Made by a program: the position numbers and the translations under genes. The notes beneath the pieces are model-generated. The model did not search any database. It had not been told where the DNA came from and was given only the letters and a program-made list of their open reading frames with translations. Of a stretch of DNA of 64,000 nucleotides, positions 53,665-63,132 are shown one piece after another (positions within the stretch are counted from its first letter, which is position 1; every line of letters starts with the position of its first letter). The DNA comes from Kribbella flavida DSM 17836 (GTDB lineage Bacteria > Actinomycetota > Actinomycetes > Propionibacteriales > Kribbellaceae): the NCBI RefSeq assembly GCF_000024345.1, contig NC_013729.1, forward strand, positions 6,696,001-6,760,000, given 5' to 3'.

Positions 53665-55288
53665 CTGCCTGGTTCACCGCGCTCTGCAGCTCGGTGTGCA
53701 GGGTCGTCGGTCGCGGCAGCCGCACCTCGACGACGTCCACGCCGGCGACCGTGCGGATCAGCGCGGCCCGCAGCTGGTCCAGCGTCGTCACCAGCGTGTA
53801 CGGCGTACGGGTGGCGGCGGCGAGAGCGGCGAAGTCCGTGTCGTGCGGCGTTGCGAAGACCCGCTCGAAGTCGGTCGTGCCGGCCTGCTCCAGGGTGGAG
53901 AAGATCCCGCCGCCGTTGTCGTTGACCACCACGATGCGCAGGTCGGGCCGGGCCTCGGCCGGGCCGATCACCAGCCCGTTGGCGTCGTGCAGGAACGCCA
54001 GGTCGCCGACCAGCGCGTACGTCGCACCGCCGTTCGCCAGCGCCGCGCCGACGGCCGTCGACACGGTGCCGTCGATTCCGGCGAGCCCGCGGTTGGCGAC
54101 GGTCCGGATCGGTACGACGGGGGCCAGGTCCAGGTCGCGCACCGGGTTCGACGAGGCCACCACGAGCATCCCGTCGGCGCCGACGGCCTCGCCCACGACC
54201 GCGGCGATGCCCGGCCCGGTGAGCTGCCCGGCCAGCACCTTGTCGATCGCGGGGCGGGCCAGCTGGTCCGCGTGCTGCCAGCGAGCGAGCCAGTCGGTCT
54301 CGTCGGCGGCGGTGACCTCCACCCCGGTGAGCACGGTGGCCGCGCGGCGGGCCGCGTCCGGCCACGAACCGGTCGGCGCGACCACGACCACCTCGACGTC
54401 CGCCCGGCTCAGCAGCCGGGTGATCGGGCGGGACAGCGTCGGGTGCCCGAACACCACCACCCGCTCGATCTCGTCCGCCAGCGGAATTGCTCCCAGCAAC
54501 AACCGGTATGCGGAGACCACCGACGGTCCGATCCGGGCCCGGCTCGACGGCTCGGCGAACAGCGGCCAGTTGCCGGCCTCCGCGGTCAACCGGGCAGCCT
54601 GCGAGGCGCCGTCGCCGGCGACCACGACGGTCTTCGGCCCGGGCGAGATCGCGGATGGCTGACCACCGGCCGCTCGCACCGCCGTCCAGGCACCACTGGC
54701 GCGGCCGTCCAGCGGCTCCGGCCAGTCAGGCCCGTCGGTCGGCACCAGGGGCTCGGTGAGCGGGCAGTTGAGCTGGACCGGTCCAGGCTCGTTGCTGCGG
54801 AAGCCGACGGCGACGGAGACCGCCCGGGCGATCTGCGAACGCCAGTAGGCGACCTGACCCACCTCCTGGCGCGGCACACCCATCTCGTGGAACATCCGGA
54901 CCGCGCCACCGAACACCTTGAGCTGGTCGGTCGTCTGGTTCGCCCCGCTCCCCCGGAGCTCCGGCGGCCGGTCAGCGCTCAGCACGATCAGCGGCAGACC
55001 GCTGTGCGATGCCTCCAGCACGGCTGGGTGCAGGTTGACCACCGCAGTGCCGGACGTGGTGACCACTGGCACCGGCAGTCCAGTGCCTCGGATCAACCCG
55101 AGCGCCAGAAAGCCCGCCGTACGCTCGTCGACGCGGACGTGCAGGCGGAGCCGGCCCTCTCGGTCCGCAGCCGCCAGCGCCATCGCCAGTGGAGCGCTGC
55201 GTGAACCGGGCGCCAGCACGGCCTCCCGGACGCCGGACCGGATCAGCTCGTCGACCACCACAGTCGCGAACGCCGTGGACGGGTTCAT
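53651..55288 (-). CDS. menD: SEPHCHC synthase (2-succinyl-5-enolpyruvyl-6-hydroxy-3-cyclohexene-1-carboxylate synthase)
   Basis: The 545-residue ThDP enzyme joins isochorismate with 2-oxoglutarate-derived succinic semialdehyde. Features: APGSRSAPLAMAL at the N-terminus, the catalytic Glu in VRVDERTAGFLALGL, SADRPPELRGSGANQTTDQ, and the ThDP site GDLAFLHDANGLV with NDNGGGIFSTLEQ. It uses 2-oxoglutarate, also a probable substrate of KorAB. The start overlaps the menC stop (ATGA). Confidence 0.95.
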   Translation of the reverse strand: MNPSTAFATVVVDELIRSGVREAVLAPGSRSAPLAMALAAADREGRLRLHVRVDERTAGFLALGLIRGTGLPVPVVTTSGTAVVNLHPAVLEASHSGLPLIVLSADRPPELRGSGANQTTDQLKVFGGAVRMFHEMGVPRQEVGQVAYWRSQIARAVSVAVGFRSNEPGPVQLNCPLTEPLVPTDGPDWPEPLDGRASGAWTAVRAAGGQPSAISPGPKTVVVAGDGASQAARLTAEAGNWPLFAEPSSRARIGPSVVSAYRLLLGAIPLADEIERVVVFGHPTLSRPITRLLSRADVEVVVVAPTGSWPDAARRAATVLTGVEVTAADETDWLARWQHADQLARPAIDKVLAGQLTGPGIAAVVGEAVGADGMLVVASSNPVRDLDLAPVVPIRTVANRGLAGIDGTVSTAVGAALANGGATYALVGDLAFLHDANGLVIGPAEARPDLRIVVVNDNGGGIFSTLEQAGTTDFERVFATPHDTDFAALAAATRTPYTLVTTLDQLRAALIRTVAGVDVVEVRLPRPTTLHTELQSAVNQAVTQL

Positions 55289-56226
55289 CCCGCACTTCCC
55301 TTCAGTTCTTCGACTCTGGCCAGCCTGGTTTCCCAGACCGCGGCTCTCTCGGGTGACGCTGTGGCAGCAGCCAGCAGCGCCGGATCAGGAACGACCCGCT
55401 TGACCGGCAGGAAGCCGTCGACGGGCAGCAGCGGCTCGTCGACCACCTCCCCAGTGAACATGGCGACAGTCGCCAGTCCGCAGGCGTACGGCAGCTCCGG
55501 TAGCGCAGCGGCCAGTGCGACTCCAGCAGCGATCCCCACGGACGTCTCCAGCGCGGAGGACACCACCACCGGCAGTCCGATCTGCTCAGCGATCTCCAGG
55601 CACGCCCGGACTCCACCAATCGGCTGCACCTTGAGTACTGCGATGTCGGCGGCTTCCAGCTCCCGGACGCGCAGGGGGTCTTCGGCTCGCCGGATGGACT
55701 CGTCAGCAGCGACCAGTACGTCGGTACGCCGTCGTACGAGGGCCAGGTCCTCCACCGAGGCGCACGGCTGCTCGACGTACTCCAGCCGAAAGCGGGACAG
55801 GTCCTTCAGAGCCCGCACCGCCTCATCGACCGACCAGCCGCCGTTCGCATCCACCCTGAGCCGGCCGTCGGCGCCCAGTGCGTCCCGGACGGCTTCCACG
55901 CGTTCCAGATCGTCCGCCAGGGTCTGACCCGGCTCAGCGACCTTCACCTTCGCAGTACGGCAGCCGGAGGCTCGGACGATCTCGGCAGCTCGCTCGGGAC
56001 CTACAGCAGGCACAGTGCAGTTCACCGGGATCGCGTCCCGTACCGGAACGGGCCAGCCGCCGACAGCCGCCTCACGAGCTGCCCGGAGCCAGGCCACGCA
56101 GGTCGCGTCGTCGTAGTCGAGGAACGGGCTCCACTCGGCCCAGCCGGCCGGGCCCTCGAACAGCATGCCCTCGCGGACGGTGATGCCACGGAACTTGTTC
56201 TTGAGGCCGAGCGAGTAGGTGATCAC
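55285..56226 (-). CDS. menC: o-succinylbenzoate synthase
   Basis: The 313-residue enolase-superfamily enzyme dehydrates SHCHC to o-succinylbenzoate. The catalytic residues are visible: TAKVKVAEPG (KxK), RVDANGGW (Asp), LEYVEQPCASVEDL (Glu), VAADESIRRAED (Asp/Glu) and AVLKVQPIGGV (Lys). It belongs to the actinobacterial MenC type. GTG 56226 overlaps the menE stop (GTGA), so a longer frame upstream was rejected. Confidence 0.94.
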   Translation of the reverse strand: MITYSLGLKNKFRGITVREGMLFEGPAGWAEWSPFLDYDDATCVAWLRAAREAAVGGWPVPVRDAIPVNCTVPAVGPERAAEIVRASGCRTAKVKVAEPGQTLADDLERVEAVRDALGADGRLRVDANGGWSVDEAVRALKDLSRFRLEYVEQPCASVEDLALVRRRTDVLVAADESIRRAEDPLRVRELEAADIAVLKVQPIGGVRACLEIAEQIGLPVVVSSALETSVGIAAGVALAAALPELPYACGLATVAMFTGEVVDEPLLPVDGFLPVKRVVPDPALLAAATASPERAAVWETRLARVEELKGSAG

Positions 56227-57314
56227 CGGACACCGTCCAGCAGCCGCTGCCGGTCGACCTTGCCGGACGCGAGCATCGGCAGCTCGGCCAGCTGGACGAC
56301 CTCCCGCGGCGCCCAGGTCCGCGGCAGCGCCTCCGCCACGAAGTCCCGCAGCTCCGCCGGCTCCACCTCGCCGACGACAAAGGCGACCACCCGGCTCCCC
56401 CACTCCGGATCCGGTACGCCGAGCACGGCAGCGTCGCGTACGCCGGGATGCTGCACGAGCCGGGCCTGAACCGCCGGGAGAGTCACGTTCACGCCACCGG
56501 AGATCACCACGTCGTCGAGGCGGCCGATCACCTCCAGCCGCCCGTCGGTGAAGCGGCCACGGTCCTGGGTGCGGAACCAGCCGTCCTGCAGCACCTCCTT
56601 GGTCAGCGCGGGCTGCAGGCGGTAACCGGAGAACAGGGTCGGCCCCTTGATCAGGATGCGGCCGTCGTCCAGGGCCAGCTCGGTGCCGGCGAGCGGGAGG
56701 CCGGCGTACACGCAGCCGCTGCCCGTCTCGGTCATCCCGTACGCCGGAATCGCGGTCACGCCCGCGTCCGCGGCCCGGGCCTTGAGCTGAGGACCCATCG
56801 GCGCGCCCCCGAGGACGATCGCGTCGAAACTGCGCAGCGCATCCGTGGCGGTGTCCAGGTAGCGGCTCAGCTGTGTCGGGACCATCGCCGTGTAGCGCCG
56901 GGCGCCGGTCATCGCCGCAGCGGCGGTGACGAAGTCGTCACCGGCCAGCACCGGCGTCGTACCGGCCAAAATGGAGCGGGTGAGGATCTGCAGGCCGCCG
57001 ACGAAGTAGGGCTTCATCGGGAGCAGCCACTGGCCGGCTCCGCCCAACCTGTCGTGCGTGGCGGTCGCGGAGGCGATCAGCGCCTCCCGGGACAGCAGCA
57101 CGCCCTTCGGCTCACCGGTCGAGCCGGAGGTGGTCAGTACGACGGCGCAGTCTTCCTCCAGCGGCTCATCCGGAGCGATGGCTTGCCTGGCGCGTGCTGC
57201 AGCGGCCGGATCGTCAGGCAGCGGCGCGAACGGCGTACCCGAGCCGTCCAGGACCGCGGCCAGGGCCGAGAGCACCGCGTCAGGGGTACCGGGGACCAGG
57301 CGCAAGGTAGACAT
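56223..57314 (-). CDS. menE: o-succinylbenzoate-CoA ligase
   Basis: The 363-residue adenylate-forming enzyme activates o-succinylbenzoate with CoA. Motifs: LTTSGSTGEPKG (P-loop, about 60-71), AYGMTETG, FRTQDRGRFTDGRLEVIGR and SGKVDRQRLL with the catalytic Lys. It lacks much of the N-terminal part of longer acyl-CoA ligases, as usual for actinobacterial MenE. First gene of menE-menC-menD, all coupled by short overlaps. Confidence 0.93.
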   Translation of the reverse strand: MSTLRLVPGTPDAVLSALAAVLDGSGTPFAPLPDDPAAAARARQAIAPDEPLEEDCAVVLTTSGSTGEPKGVLLSREALIASATATHDRLGGAGQWLLPMKPYFVGGLQILTRSILAGTTPVLAGDDFVTAAAAMTGARRYTAMVPTQLSRYLDTATDALRSFDAIVLGGAPMGPQLKARAADAGVTAIPAYGMTETGSGCVYAGLPLAGTELALDDGRILIKGPTLFSGYRLQPALTKEVLQDGWFRTQDRGRFTDGRLEVIGRLDDVVISGGVNVTLPAVQARLVQHPGVRDAAVLGVPDPEWGSRVVAFVVGEVEPAELRDFVAEALPRTWAPREVVQLAELPMLASGKVDRQRLLDGVR

Positions 57315-57403
57315 GTCCTCCTGAGCGTACGACCCGAGCCGGTGGCGCGCGCAGCCTGTGCCGCCTGCAAGCCCTTGCCAGGTGGCTGACAGAATCGTTG
57401 CTC

Positions 57404-58276
57404 ATGGCCACCCCTGCCCAGTGGATCGAAGGCGCCCGTCCGCGCACGCTGCCCGCCGCCGTCGCCCCCGTGCTCGTCGGAACCGGCGCCGCGGCGTACC
57501 TGGACGGCTTCGTCTGGTGGAAGGCGCTGCTGGCTCTGGGCGTCGCACTGGCCCTACAGGTCGGCGTGAACTACGCCAACGACTACAGCGACGGCATCCG
57601 CGGTACGGACGAGAACCGGGTCGGCCCGCTCCGCCTGGTGGGGTCCAAGGTCGCTAGCCCGCGCGCTGTGAAGACTGCAGCGTTCACCTGCTTCGGTGTG
57701 GGCGCTGCGCTGGGCCTGGTGCTCTGTGCGACGTCCACCTGGTGGTTGCTGGTGGCTGGAGCCGCCTCGCTGGTCGGTGCTTGGTTCTACACGGGCGGTA
57801 AGACGCCGTACGGGTACCGCGCGCTCGGCGAGGTCAGCGTGTTCGTGTTCTTCGGACTGGTCGCAGTGCTCGGTACGACGTACGTGCAGGCCGAGCGGCT
57901 GCACTGGACGGCGGTGGCCGGGGCTGTCGCCATCGGAGCGATCGCCTGCGCGCTGCTGGTCGCCAACAACCTGCGCGACATCCCGACCGACCGGGAGACA
58001 GGCAAGCGGACCCTGGCCGTGGTGATCGGGGCGGCGCGGTCGCGGCAGCTGTACGCCGGGCTGATCGCGCTCGCGTTCATCCTGGCCGTGCTGTGCGCGC
58101 TGGCGACGCCCTGGGCGCTGCTGGGACTCATCGCGCTGCCGCTGGCCGCCCGGGCCGTCCGGACGGTCGTCAGTGACGCCGTCGGGCCGGCCCTGATCCC
58201 CGTGTTGCAGGGGACCGGGCTCACCGAACTCCTGTACGCCGTGGGCCTTGCGGCAGGTCTCGCTCTCGGCGGCTGA
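57404..58276 (+). CDS. menA: 1,4-dihydroxy-2-naphthoate polyprenyltransferase
   Basis: The 290-residue UbiA-family enzyme prenylates DHNA to demethylmenaquinone. It has nine predicted helices and both Asp motifs: NYANDYSDGIRGTDENR (first) and NNLRDIPTDRETGKR (second). An in-frame TTG is at 57398, but ATG 57404 begins the usual MATPAQWIEGARPRTLPAA start. CAGAAT at 57390-57395 may be a -10 that puts the transcript start at the ATG. It is divergent from menE, 89 bases away. Confidence 0.94.
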   Translation: MATPAQWIEGARPRTLPAAVAPVLVGTGAAAYLDGFVWWKALLALGVALALQVGVNYANDYSDGIRGTDENRVGPLRLVGSKVASPRAVKTAAFTCFGVGAALGLVLCATSTWWLLVAGAASLVGAWFYTGGKTPYGYRALGEVSVFVFFGLVAVLGTTYVQAERLHWTAVAGAVAIGAIACALLVANNLRDIPTDRETGKRTLAVVIGAARSRQLYAGLIALAFILAVLCALATPWALLGLIALPLAARAVRTVVSDAVGPALIPVLQGTGLTELLYAVGLAAGLALGG

Positions 58277-58309
58277 GGCCCTCCCCGGCAGCTGAGACGG
58301 CCGGACCGA

Positions 58310-59446
58310 TCAGAACGGCTCGTGCCACCGACCGGTTTCCGCGAAGCCGCGCAGCGTCTCGTCGTACGGGGTGATGTCGACGCCGCTGGTGCGCAGCCAG
58401 GTGTCGTCGTAGTACGTGTCGGTGTAACGCTCGCCGCCGTCGCAGAGCAGCGTGACGATGCTGCCGCGCACGCCGGTCCGCTTCATCTCGGCCGCCAGCC
58501 GCAGGGAGCCCCACAGGTTGGTCCCGGTCGAGCCGCCGACCAGCCGGCCGGTCACCCGGGAGCAGAACCGCATCGCGGCGATCGAGGCGGCGTCCGGGAC
58601 CGCGATCATCCGGTCCACCACGCCCGGCACGAACGACGGCTCCACCCGCGGCCGGCCGATGCCCTCGATCCGGGACGGACGGCCGGTGGCGAAGTCGCCG
58701 TCGCCGGCCTCGAAGCCGGGGAAGAAGGCCGAACCCTCCGGGTCCACCACCGCGATCGAGGTCGCGTGCCGCTGGTAGCGCACGTAGCGCCCGATCGTCG
58801 CCGACGTGCCGCCGGTGCCGGCGCCGACCACGATCCAGGTCGGCACCGGGTGCTGCTCGAGCGCGAGCTGGCCGAAGATCGACTCGGCGATGTTGTTGTT
58901 GCCGCGCCAGTCCGTCGCCCGCTCGGCGTAGGTGAACTGGTCCATGTAGTGGCCGCCGGTCTCCTCGGCCAGCCGCTTGGCCTCGCCGTAGATCTGCCCG
59001 GACCGCTCGACGAAGTGGCAGCGCCCGCCGTGGAACTCGATCAGCTGGACCTTCTCCGGACTGGTCGAGGCCGGCATCACCGCGATGAACGGCAGCCCGA
59101 GCAGCCGCGCGAAGTACGCCTCGCTGACCGCGGTCGACCCGCTGGACGCCTCGATCACGGTGGTGCCCTCGTGGATCCACCCGTTGCACAGCGCGTACAG
59201 GAACAACGACCGCGCCAGCCGGTGCTTCAGCGACCCGGTCGGATGCACCGACTCGTCCTTCAGGTACAGGTCGACCCCGCTCATCTCCGGCATCGGGAAC
59301 ACGTGCAGATGCGTGTCCGCGCTCCGGTTCGCGTCCGCGTCGACGATCCGCACCGCCTCCGACACCCACGCCCGCTGCTTGTCATCGCGCCGATCAACCT
59401 CCCGGCACCCCAACACCCGCCCAGCATCCCCGTATGGCTCACTCAT
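58310..59446 (-). CDS. cds1: PLP-dependent cysteine synthase-like enzyme, Cds1-like
   Basis: The 378-residue fold-type II PLP protein has DESVHPTGSLKHRLA with the PLP Lys (about 78), EASSGSTAVSEAYFARLLGLPF, VGAGTGGTSATIGRYVRY (phosphate cup) and VTLLCDGGERYTDTYYDD. This resembles mycobacterial Cds1, an L-cysteine desulfhydrase that makes sulfide and pyruvate. It differs from classical CysK by its N- and C-terminal extensions. It is convergent with menA. The enzymatic role is inferred from family. Confidence 0.85.
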   Translation of the reverse strand: MSEPYGDAGRVLGCREVDRRDDKQRAWVSEAVRIVDADANRSADTHLHVFPMPEMSGVDLYLKDESVHPTGSLKHRLARSLFLYALCNGWIHEGTTVIEASSGSTAVSEAYFARLLGLPFIAVMPASTSPEKVQLIEFHGGRCHFVERSGQIYGEAKRLAEETGGHYMDQFTYAERATDWRGNNNIAESIFGQLALEQHPVPTWIVVGAGTGGTSATIGRYVRYQRHATSIAVVDPEGSAFFPGFEAGDGDFATGRPSRIEGIGRPRVEPSFVPGVVDRMIAVPDAASIAAMRFCSRVTGRLVGGSTGTNLWGSLRLAAEMKRTGVRGSIVTLLCDGGERYTDTYYDDTWLRTSGVDITPYDETLRGFAETGRWHEPF

Positions 59447-59524
59447 GAGGTCAGGCTAGGCCACAGACGCTGGTTGAGTATTCCTACTCTCTGCGACCAA
59501 CTCCCGCGGCGGCAGGATCGAACC

Positions 59525-59845
59525 ATGATTCCGCTGGGGTTCGAGCTCGAATTGTCGGGTGGGGAGCAGGTGGTGCTGCTGCTGGTGCTGGGACTGCTTG
59601 CGGTGGCGGCGGCGGTGCCGGCCAGTGGGCCGCTGGGGGTGGTGGGGGTACTGCGCGCTCGGCGCGACGGTGGTCGAGTGCTGGGCAACGGGCTCTGGTA
59701 TTGGGTGTGGGGTACCGCGGTGAGCTGGGCCGTGATGCTGGGTTGCGCCCGGCTGGGGCTTGGCTGGTGGGCGGTACCTGTCGCCTGGCTCCCGGGATGG
59801 CTGGCAGCGTGGGTGCTGCGGCCTCCCGGGAGCCTGGCGCGGTAG
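59525..59845 (+). CDS. small hypothetical membrane protein
   Basis: The 106-residue protein begins at ATG 59525 with GCAGGAT upstream. It has two or three hydrophobic segments (about 16-45, 57-75 and 81-99) and an Arg-rich loop LRARRDGGRV between the first two. No family was recognised. It ends directly against the stop of the convergent M23 peptidase gene. The upstream gap carries TTGAGT and the short palindrome GAGTATTCCTACTC. Confidence 0.6.
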   Translation: MIPLGFELELSGGEQVVLLLVLGLLAVAAAVPASGPLGVVGVLRARRDGGRVLGNGLWYWVWGTAVSWAVMLGCARLGLGWWAVPVAWLPGWLAAWVLRPPGSLAR

Positions 59846-60484
59846 TCAGCAGTCGGCGCCGCGGCTGTACGTCGCCGGGCCGGGGTAGTCCGCCCAGGTC
59901 GACTGGCCGAAGCGGGCTTCGACCACCACACCGTCGCGGATCTGCTCGTAGTGCAGGTGCGGCCCGGTGACGTTCCCGGTGCCGCCGACCCGGCCGATCT
60001 GCGCGCTGTCACTGACCCGTGCCCCGACTCCGACGGCGCGGCTCTGCAGGTGCGCGTACAGCGTGTGCCAGCCCTCGCCGTGCGCGATCTCGATGTAGTT
60101 GCCGTACCCGCCGGCGTCGAACGCCGACCGGACCACCGTGCCGGCCTTGCTGGTCTTCACCGGCTTGCCGAGATCGGCGTCGCCGGCACCCCAGTTGAAG
60201 TCCAGCGACCAGTACGACGGGCTGTGGCCGCTGCGGCTGGCACCGACCCAGTTCTCCCCGCACCGGAACGGCACCCGCAGCACCGGCCGGGTGCCGGCCA
60301 TCGTGTCGAAGTCGGCCGCGGCCTCCGCGGCGGCCTTGCGCTCGGCGGAGACGTCGGCGCGCTGAGCCTGATAGCTCTGCGCCGCGGGCTTCGCATCGGT
60401 CGGCGTCGGCTGGGGTGAGGCCGCCGCGGCGGCCGGTGTGAGGATCAAGGCGGCGAGCAGCCCGCCGGTCAGAACGTGTTTCAT
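59846..60484 (-). CDS. secreted M23 family peptidase
   Basis: The 212-residue protein has a signal peptide (1-22) and an M23 zinc domain. The visible ligand motifs are GHSPSYWSLDF and TGPHLHYEQIR with HTLYAHLQ. The spacing of the first His and Asp fits the beta-lytic M23A type rather than LytM-type HxxxD. It probably cuts cell wall peptides. The N-terminal linker is Ala/Glu-rich. Two Cys (in FRCGENW and at the C-terminus) could form a disulfide. Confidence 0.85.
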   Translation of the reverse strand: MKHVLTGGLLAALILTPAAAAASPQPTPTDAKPAAQSYQAQRADVSAERKAAAEAAADFDTMAGTRPVLRVPFRCGENWVGASRSGHSPSYWSLDFNWGAGDADLGKPVKTSKAGTVVRSAFDAGGYGNYIEIAHGEGWHTLYAHLQSRAVGVGARVSDSAQIGRVGGTGNVTGPHLHYEQIRDGVVVEARFGQSTWADYPGPATYSRGADC

Positions 60485-60652
60485 GGCGTTTCCTCCTGGG
60501 CGGTGGAGATGACCGCCTCACCATCGAGGCCGCACCCGCTCCCGGCAACCCCTGACGGCAGGTTGCCCACCGGTTGCCCAGACCGCGGTACGGCGGAGCC
60601 GACCCCGCGCAGGGCTAGGTTGGACAAAAGCTCGCCGACCCGTGGGGGACCG

Positions 60653-61669
60653 ATGCCCGAGAACGACGACCGTCCGACCCGCCCGCGGGTCACGCTGACC
60701 GACATCAGCTCCCGCGCCTGGGAGCACCCGGCCGACCGGGGTGCGCTGGTCGCGCTGCGGCAGCTCAAGGGCTTCGACTTCGTGCTGCGCAAGATGTCCG
60801 GGCTGATCAACCAACGCGCCTTCCGGCTGCAGTTCCTCGGCTCCGCGATCCGGGTCGACGAGCGGCAGTTCCCCAAGGTGCACCGGCTCTACACCGAGGC
60901 CGCCACCACGCTCGACGTCCGTCAGCTGCCGGAGCTGTACATCACCAACAGCCCGGTCTGGAACGCCGTGACGATCGGCATGGACCGGCCGTTCATCGTG
61001 CTCAACAGCGCCCTGGTGCAGAACCTGGACGACGAAGAGACCCGGTTCATCCTCGGCCACGAGCTCGGCCACGCGCAGAGCGGTCACGCGCTGTACCAGT
61101 CGCTGCTGCTCTGGCTGATGCGGCTCACCGGCGCGATCAACTGGATGCCGATCGGCGCGCTCGGGCTGCGCGCGATCATCGCCGCCCTGCACGAGTGGTC
61201 CCGCAAGGCCGAGCTGTCCGGCGACCGGGCCGGCCTGCTCGCCGTCCAGGACCCGGCGGTCGCGCTGCGGGTACAGATGAAGCTCGCCAGCGGCGGTCAG
61301 CTCGACCAGCTCGACACCACCGCGTTCCTCGCCCAGGGCACGGAGTACGAGAGCTCCGGCGACCTGCGCGACAGCGTGCTCAAGCTGCTGCTGCTCGAGG
61401 CCCAGACCCACCCGCTGGCCGTCATCCGCGCGCACGAGCTGCGCCGCTGGGTGGACGAGGGCGAGTACACCACGATCGTCTCCGGCGACTACCCGAAGCG
61501 CCAGGACGACGCGAACGCCTCGATGTCGCAGGAGGCCCGGAACGCGGCCAAGTCGTACTCCGACGCGTTCGCCCGCTCCCAGGACCCGCTGGCCAAGCTG
61601 CTGCGCGACCTCGGCGACGGCCTCGGCGGAGTCCGCGACTGGGTGAACTCGAAGTTTCCCCCGCGCTGA
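60653..61669 (+). CDS. M48 family metallopeptidase
   Basis: The 338-residue protein has the zinc motif HELGHAQSGH at about 139-148, followed by membrane-associated helices (LYQSLLLWLMRLTGAINWMPIGALG) and the third ligand region RKAELSGDRAGLLA. It belongs to the HtpX/Ste24-like M48 group and may degrade membrane proteins. The ATG at 60653 follows GGGGGA. A longer frame begins earlier at 60476 but has no supporting site. Ends in a Pro-Pro-Arg tail. Confidence 0.9.
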   Translation: MPENDDRPTRPRVTLTDISSRAWEHPADRGALVALRQLKGFDFVLRKMSGLINQRAFRLQFLGSAIRVDERQFPKVHRLYTEAATTLDVRQLPELYITNSPVWNAVTIGMDRPFIVLNSALVQNLDDEETRFILGHELGHAQSGHALYQSLLLWLMRLTGAINWMPIGALGLRAIIAALHEWSRKAELSGDRAGLLAVQDPAVALRVQMKLASGGQLDQLDTTAFLAQGTEYESSGDLRDSVLKLLLLEAQTHPLAVIRAHELRRWVDEGEYTTIVSGDYPKRQDDANASMSQEARNAAKSYSDAFARSQDPLAKLLRDLGDGLGGVRDWVNSKFPPR

Positions 61670-61701
61670 GGCTGCGCACTGGTCGGCCGGGGGGACGGGT
61701 G

Positions 61702-62586
61702 ATGACAAACCGGGTGGACGAGGTGGCGGCGGGATTCTTCGCGGCGCAGGAGCGGTTGCTGTCGACGTTCGAGCAGTACGACGGCCGGCGGCGGTTCGAC
61801 CGGCGGCCGTGGGCGCGGGACGACCTCGGCCACGGCACGGTCGGCATCCTGGAGGGCGGCGCGGTCTTCGAGCGGGCCGCCGTGAACGTCTCCGCCGTGG
61901 CCCGCCCCGTGGTCCCGGAGGCGATCACCGCGACCCGGCCGCACCTGGCCGGGCAGCCGTTCCGCGCCACCGGGATCTCGCTGGTCCTGCACCCGCTCAA
62001 CCCGTACGCGCCGTCGTTCCACGCCAACTTCCGGTACTTCGAGTCCGGCGGCGACTGGTGGTTCGGCGGCGGCCTCGACCTGACGCCGATGTACGGCTTC
62101 GCCGAGGACGGCCGGCACTTCCACCGGACCCTGGCGGCCTGGTGCGCCCGGCACCCGGACGCGCCGTACGAGCAGTGGAAGGCGGAGTGCGACCGCTACT
62201 TCACCATCCCGCACCGGCGCGAGATGCGTGGTCTGGGCGGCGTCTTCTTCGACCGCCTCAGCACTCCCGCCGCCCCTGCCGTGGTTGCCGACGGCATCGA
62301 CACGCTCGAGCCGGCCTACCTGCCCCTGCTGGACCGCCGCTGCCACCTCCCGTACGGCGACCACCAGCGCGCCTGGCAGTTGCACCGCCGCGGCCGCTAC
62401 GTGGAGTTCAACCTCGGCTACGACCGCGGCACCCGATTCGGCTTGCAGACCAGCGCCAACATCGAGGCTGTACTCGTCTCCCTGCCGCCGCACGCCACCT
62501 GGACCTACGACCACAGCCCCGCCCCCGGCAGCCCCGAAGCGGCCACCCTTGCCCTGCTCCAGCCCCGGGACTGGATCACTGCCTGA
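61702..62586 (+). CDS. hemF: oxygen-dependent coproporphyrinogen III oxidase
   Basis: The 294-residue enzyme converts coproporphyrinogen III to protoporphyrinogen IX with O2. Conserved stretches include ATGISLVLHPLNPYAPSFHANFRYF, WWFGGGLDLTPMYGF, HRREMRGLGGVFFD and VEFNLGYDRGTRFGLQTS. Most actinobacteria instead use the coproporphyrin-dependent heme route, so HemF is unusual here. GTG 61699 or ATG 61702 starts the frame. No other heme gene is next to it. Confidence 0.93.
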   Translation: MTNRVDEVAAGFFAAQERLLSTFEQYDGRRRFDRRPWARDDLGHGTVGILEGGAVFERAAVNVSAVARPVVPEAITATRPHLAGQPFRATGISLVLHPLNPYAPSFHANFRYFESGGDWWFGGGLDLTPMYGFAEDGRHFHRTLAAWCARHPDAPYEQWKAECDRYFTIPHRREMRGLGGVFFDRLSTPAAPAVVADGIDTLEPAYLPLLDRRCHLPYGDHQRAWQLHRRGRYVEFNLGYDRGTRFGLQTSANIEAVLVSLPPHATWTYDHSPAPGSPEAATLALLQPRDWITA

Positions 62587-62620
62587 GACCGACGGCAAAC
62601 CGGGTGACCGGCGGCGCCGG

Positions 62621-63124
62621 ATGCGAAATGCTGTGCTGGTGATCGAGCTACGGGAACTGACACCGGACGACTGGAAAGACTGGCGCGAGCTCCGGCTCGC
62701 GGCACTGACCGACGCCCCGACCGCCTTCGGCGCCCGGTACGCGGACTGGGCCGACGCCGCGGAGGACCGCTGGCGGGCCCGGCTCGCGCTGCCCGGCTCG
62801 TACAACCTGATCGCTGTGCTCGACGGCGAGCCGGCAGGCATGGCCAGCGGCTTGCCCTCCCACGACGAGCCCGACGTACGCGAACTGGTGTCGATGTGGA
62901 TCACGCCGGCTGCTCGCGGCCGGGGAGTCGGCGACCGGCTGATGACCGCGGTCGAGACCTGGGCCCGGTCGGCCGGCGCCCGGGCCGTCGAGCTGTCGGT
63001 TGTCGAGGGCAACGAGAAGGCGCACGCGCTCTACCTGCGCCACGGCTACCAGCTGACCGGCAAGTCCGGCGGACCGATGCCCGACGGCATCCACCGCGAG
63101 CTCGTGCTGCGCAAGCAGTTGTAG
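62621..63124 (+). CDS. GNAT family N-acetyltransferase
   Basis: The 167-residue protein has the GNAT core: IELRELTPDDWKDWRELRL, LVSMWITPAARGRGVGDRLM as the acetyl-CoA loop, and ELSVVEGNEKAHALYLRHGYQLTG. It resembles generic acetyltransferases of unknown target. The start may be ATG 62621 or GTG 62639; the former has a GGCGCCGG context and the latter begins exactly at the domain. It lies 34 bases after the hemF stop. Confidence 0.88.
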   Translation: MRNAVLVIELRELTPDDWKDWRELRLAALTDAPTAFGARYADWADAAEDRWRARLALPGSYNLIAVLDGEPAGMASGLPSHDEPDVRELVSMWITPAARGRGVGDRLMTAVETWARSAGARAVELSVVEGNEKAHALYLRHGYQLTGKSGGPMPDGIHRELVLRKQL

Positions 63125-63132
63125 ATTCCCGG

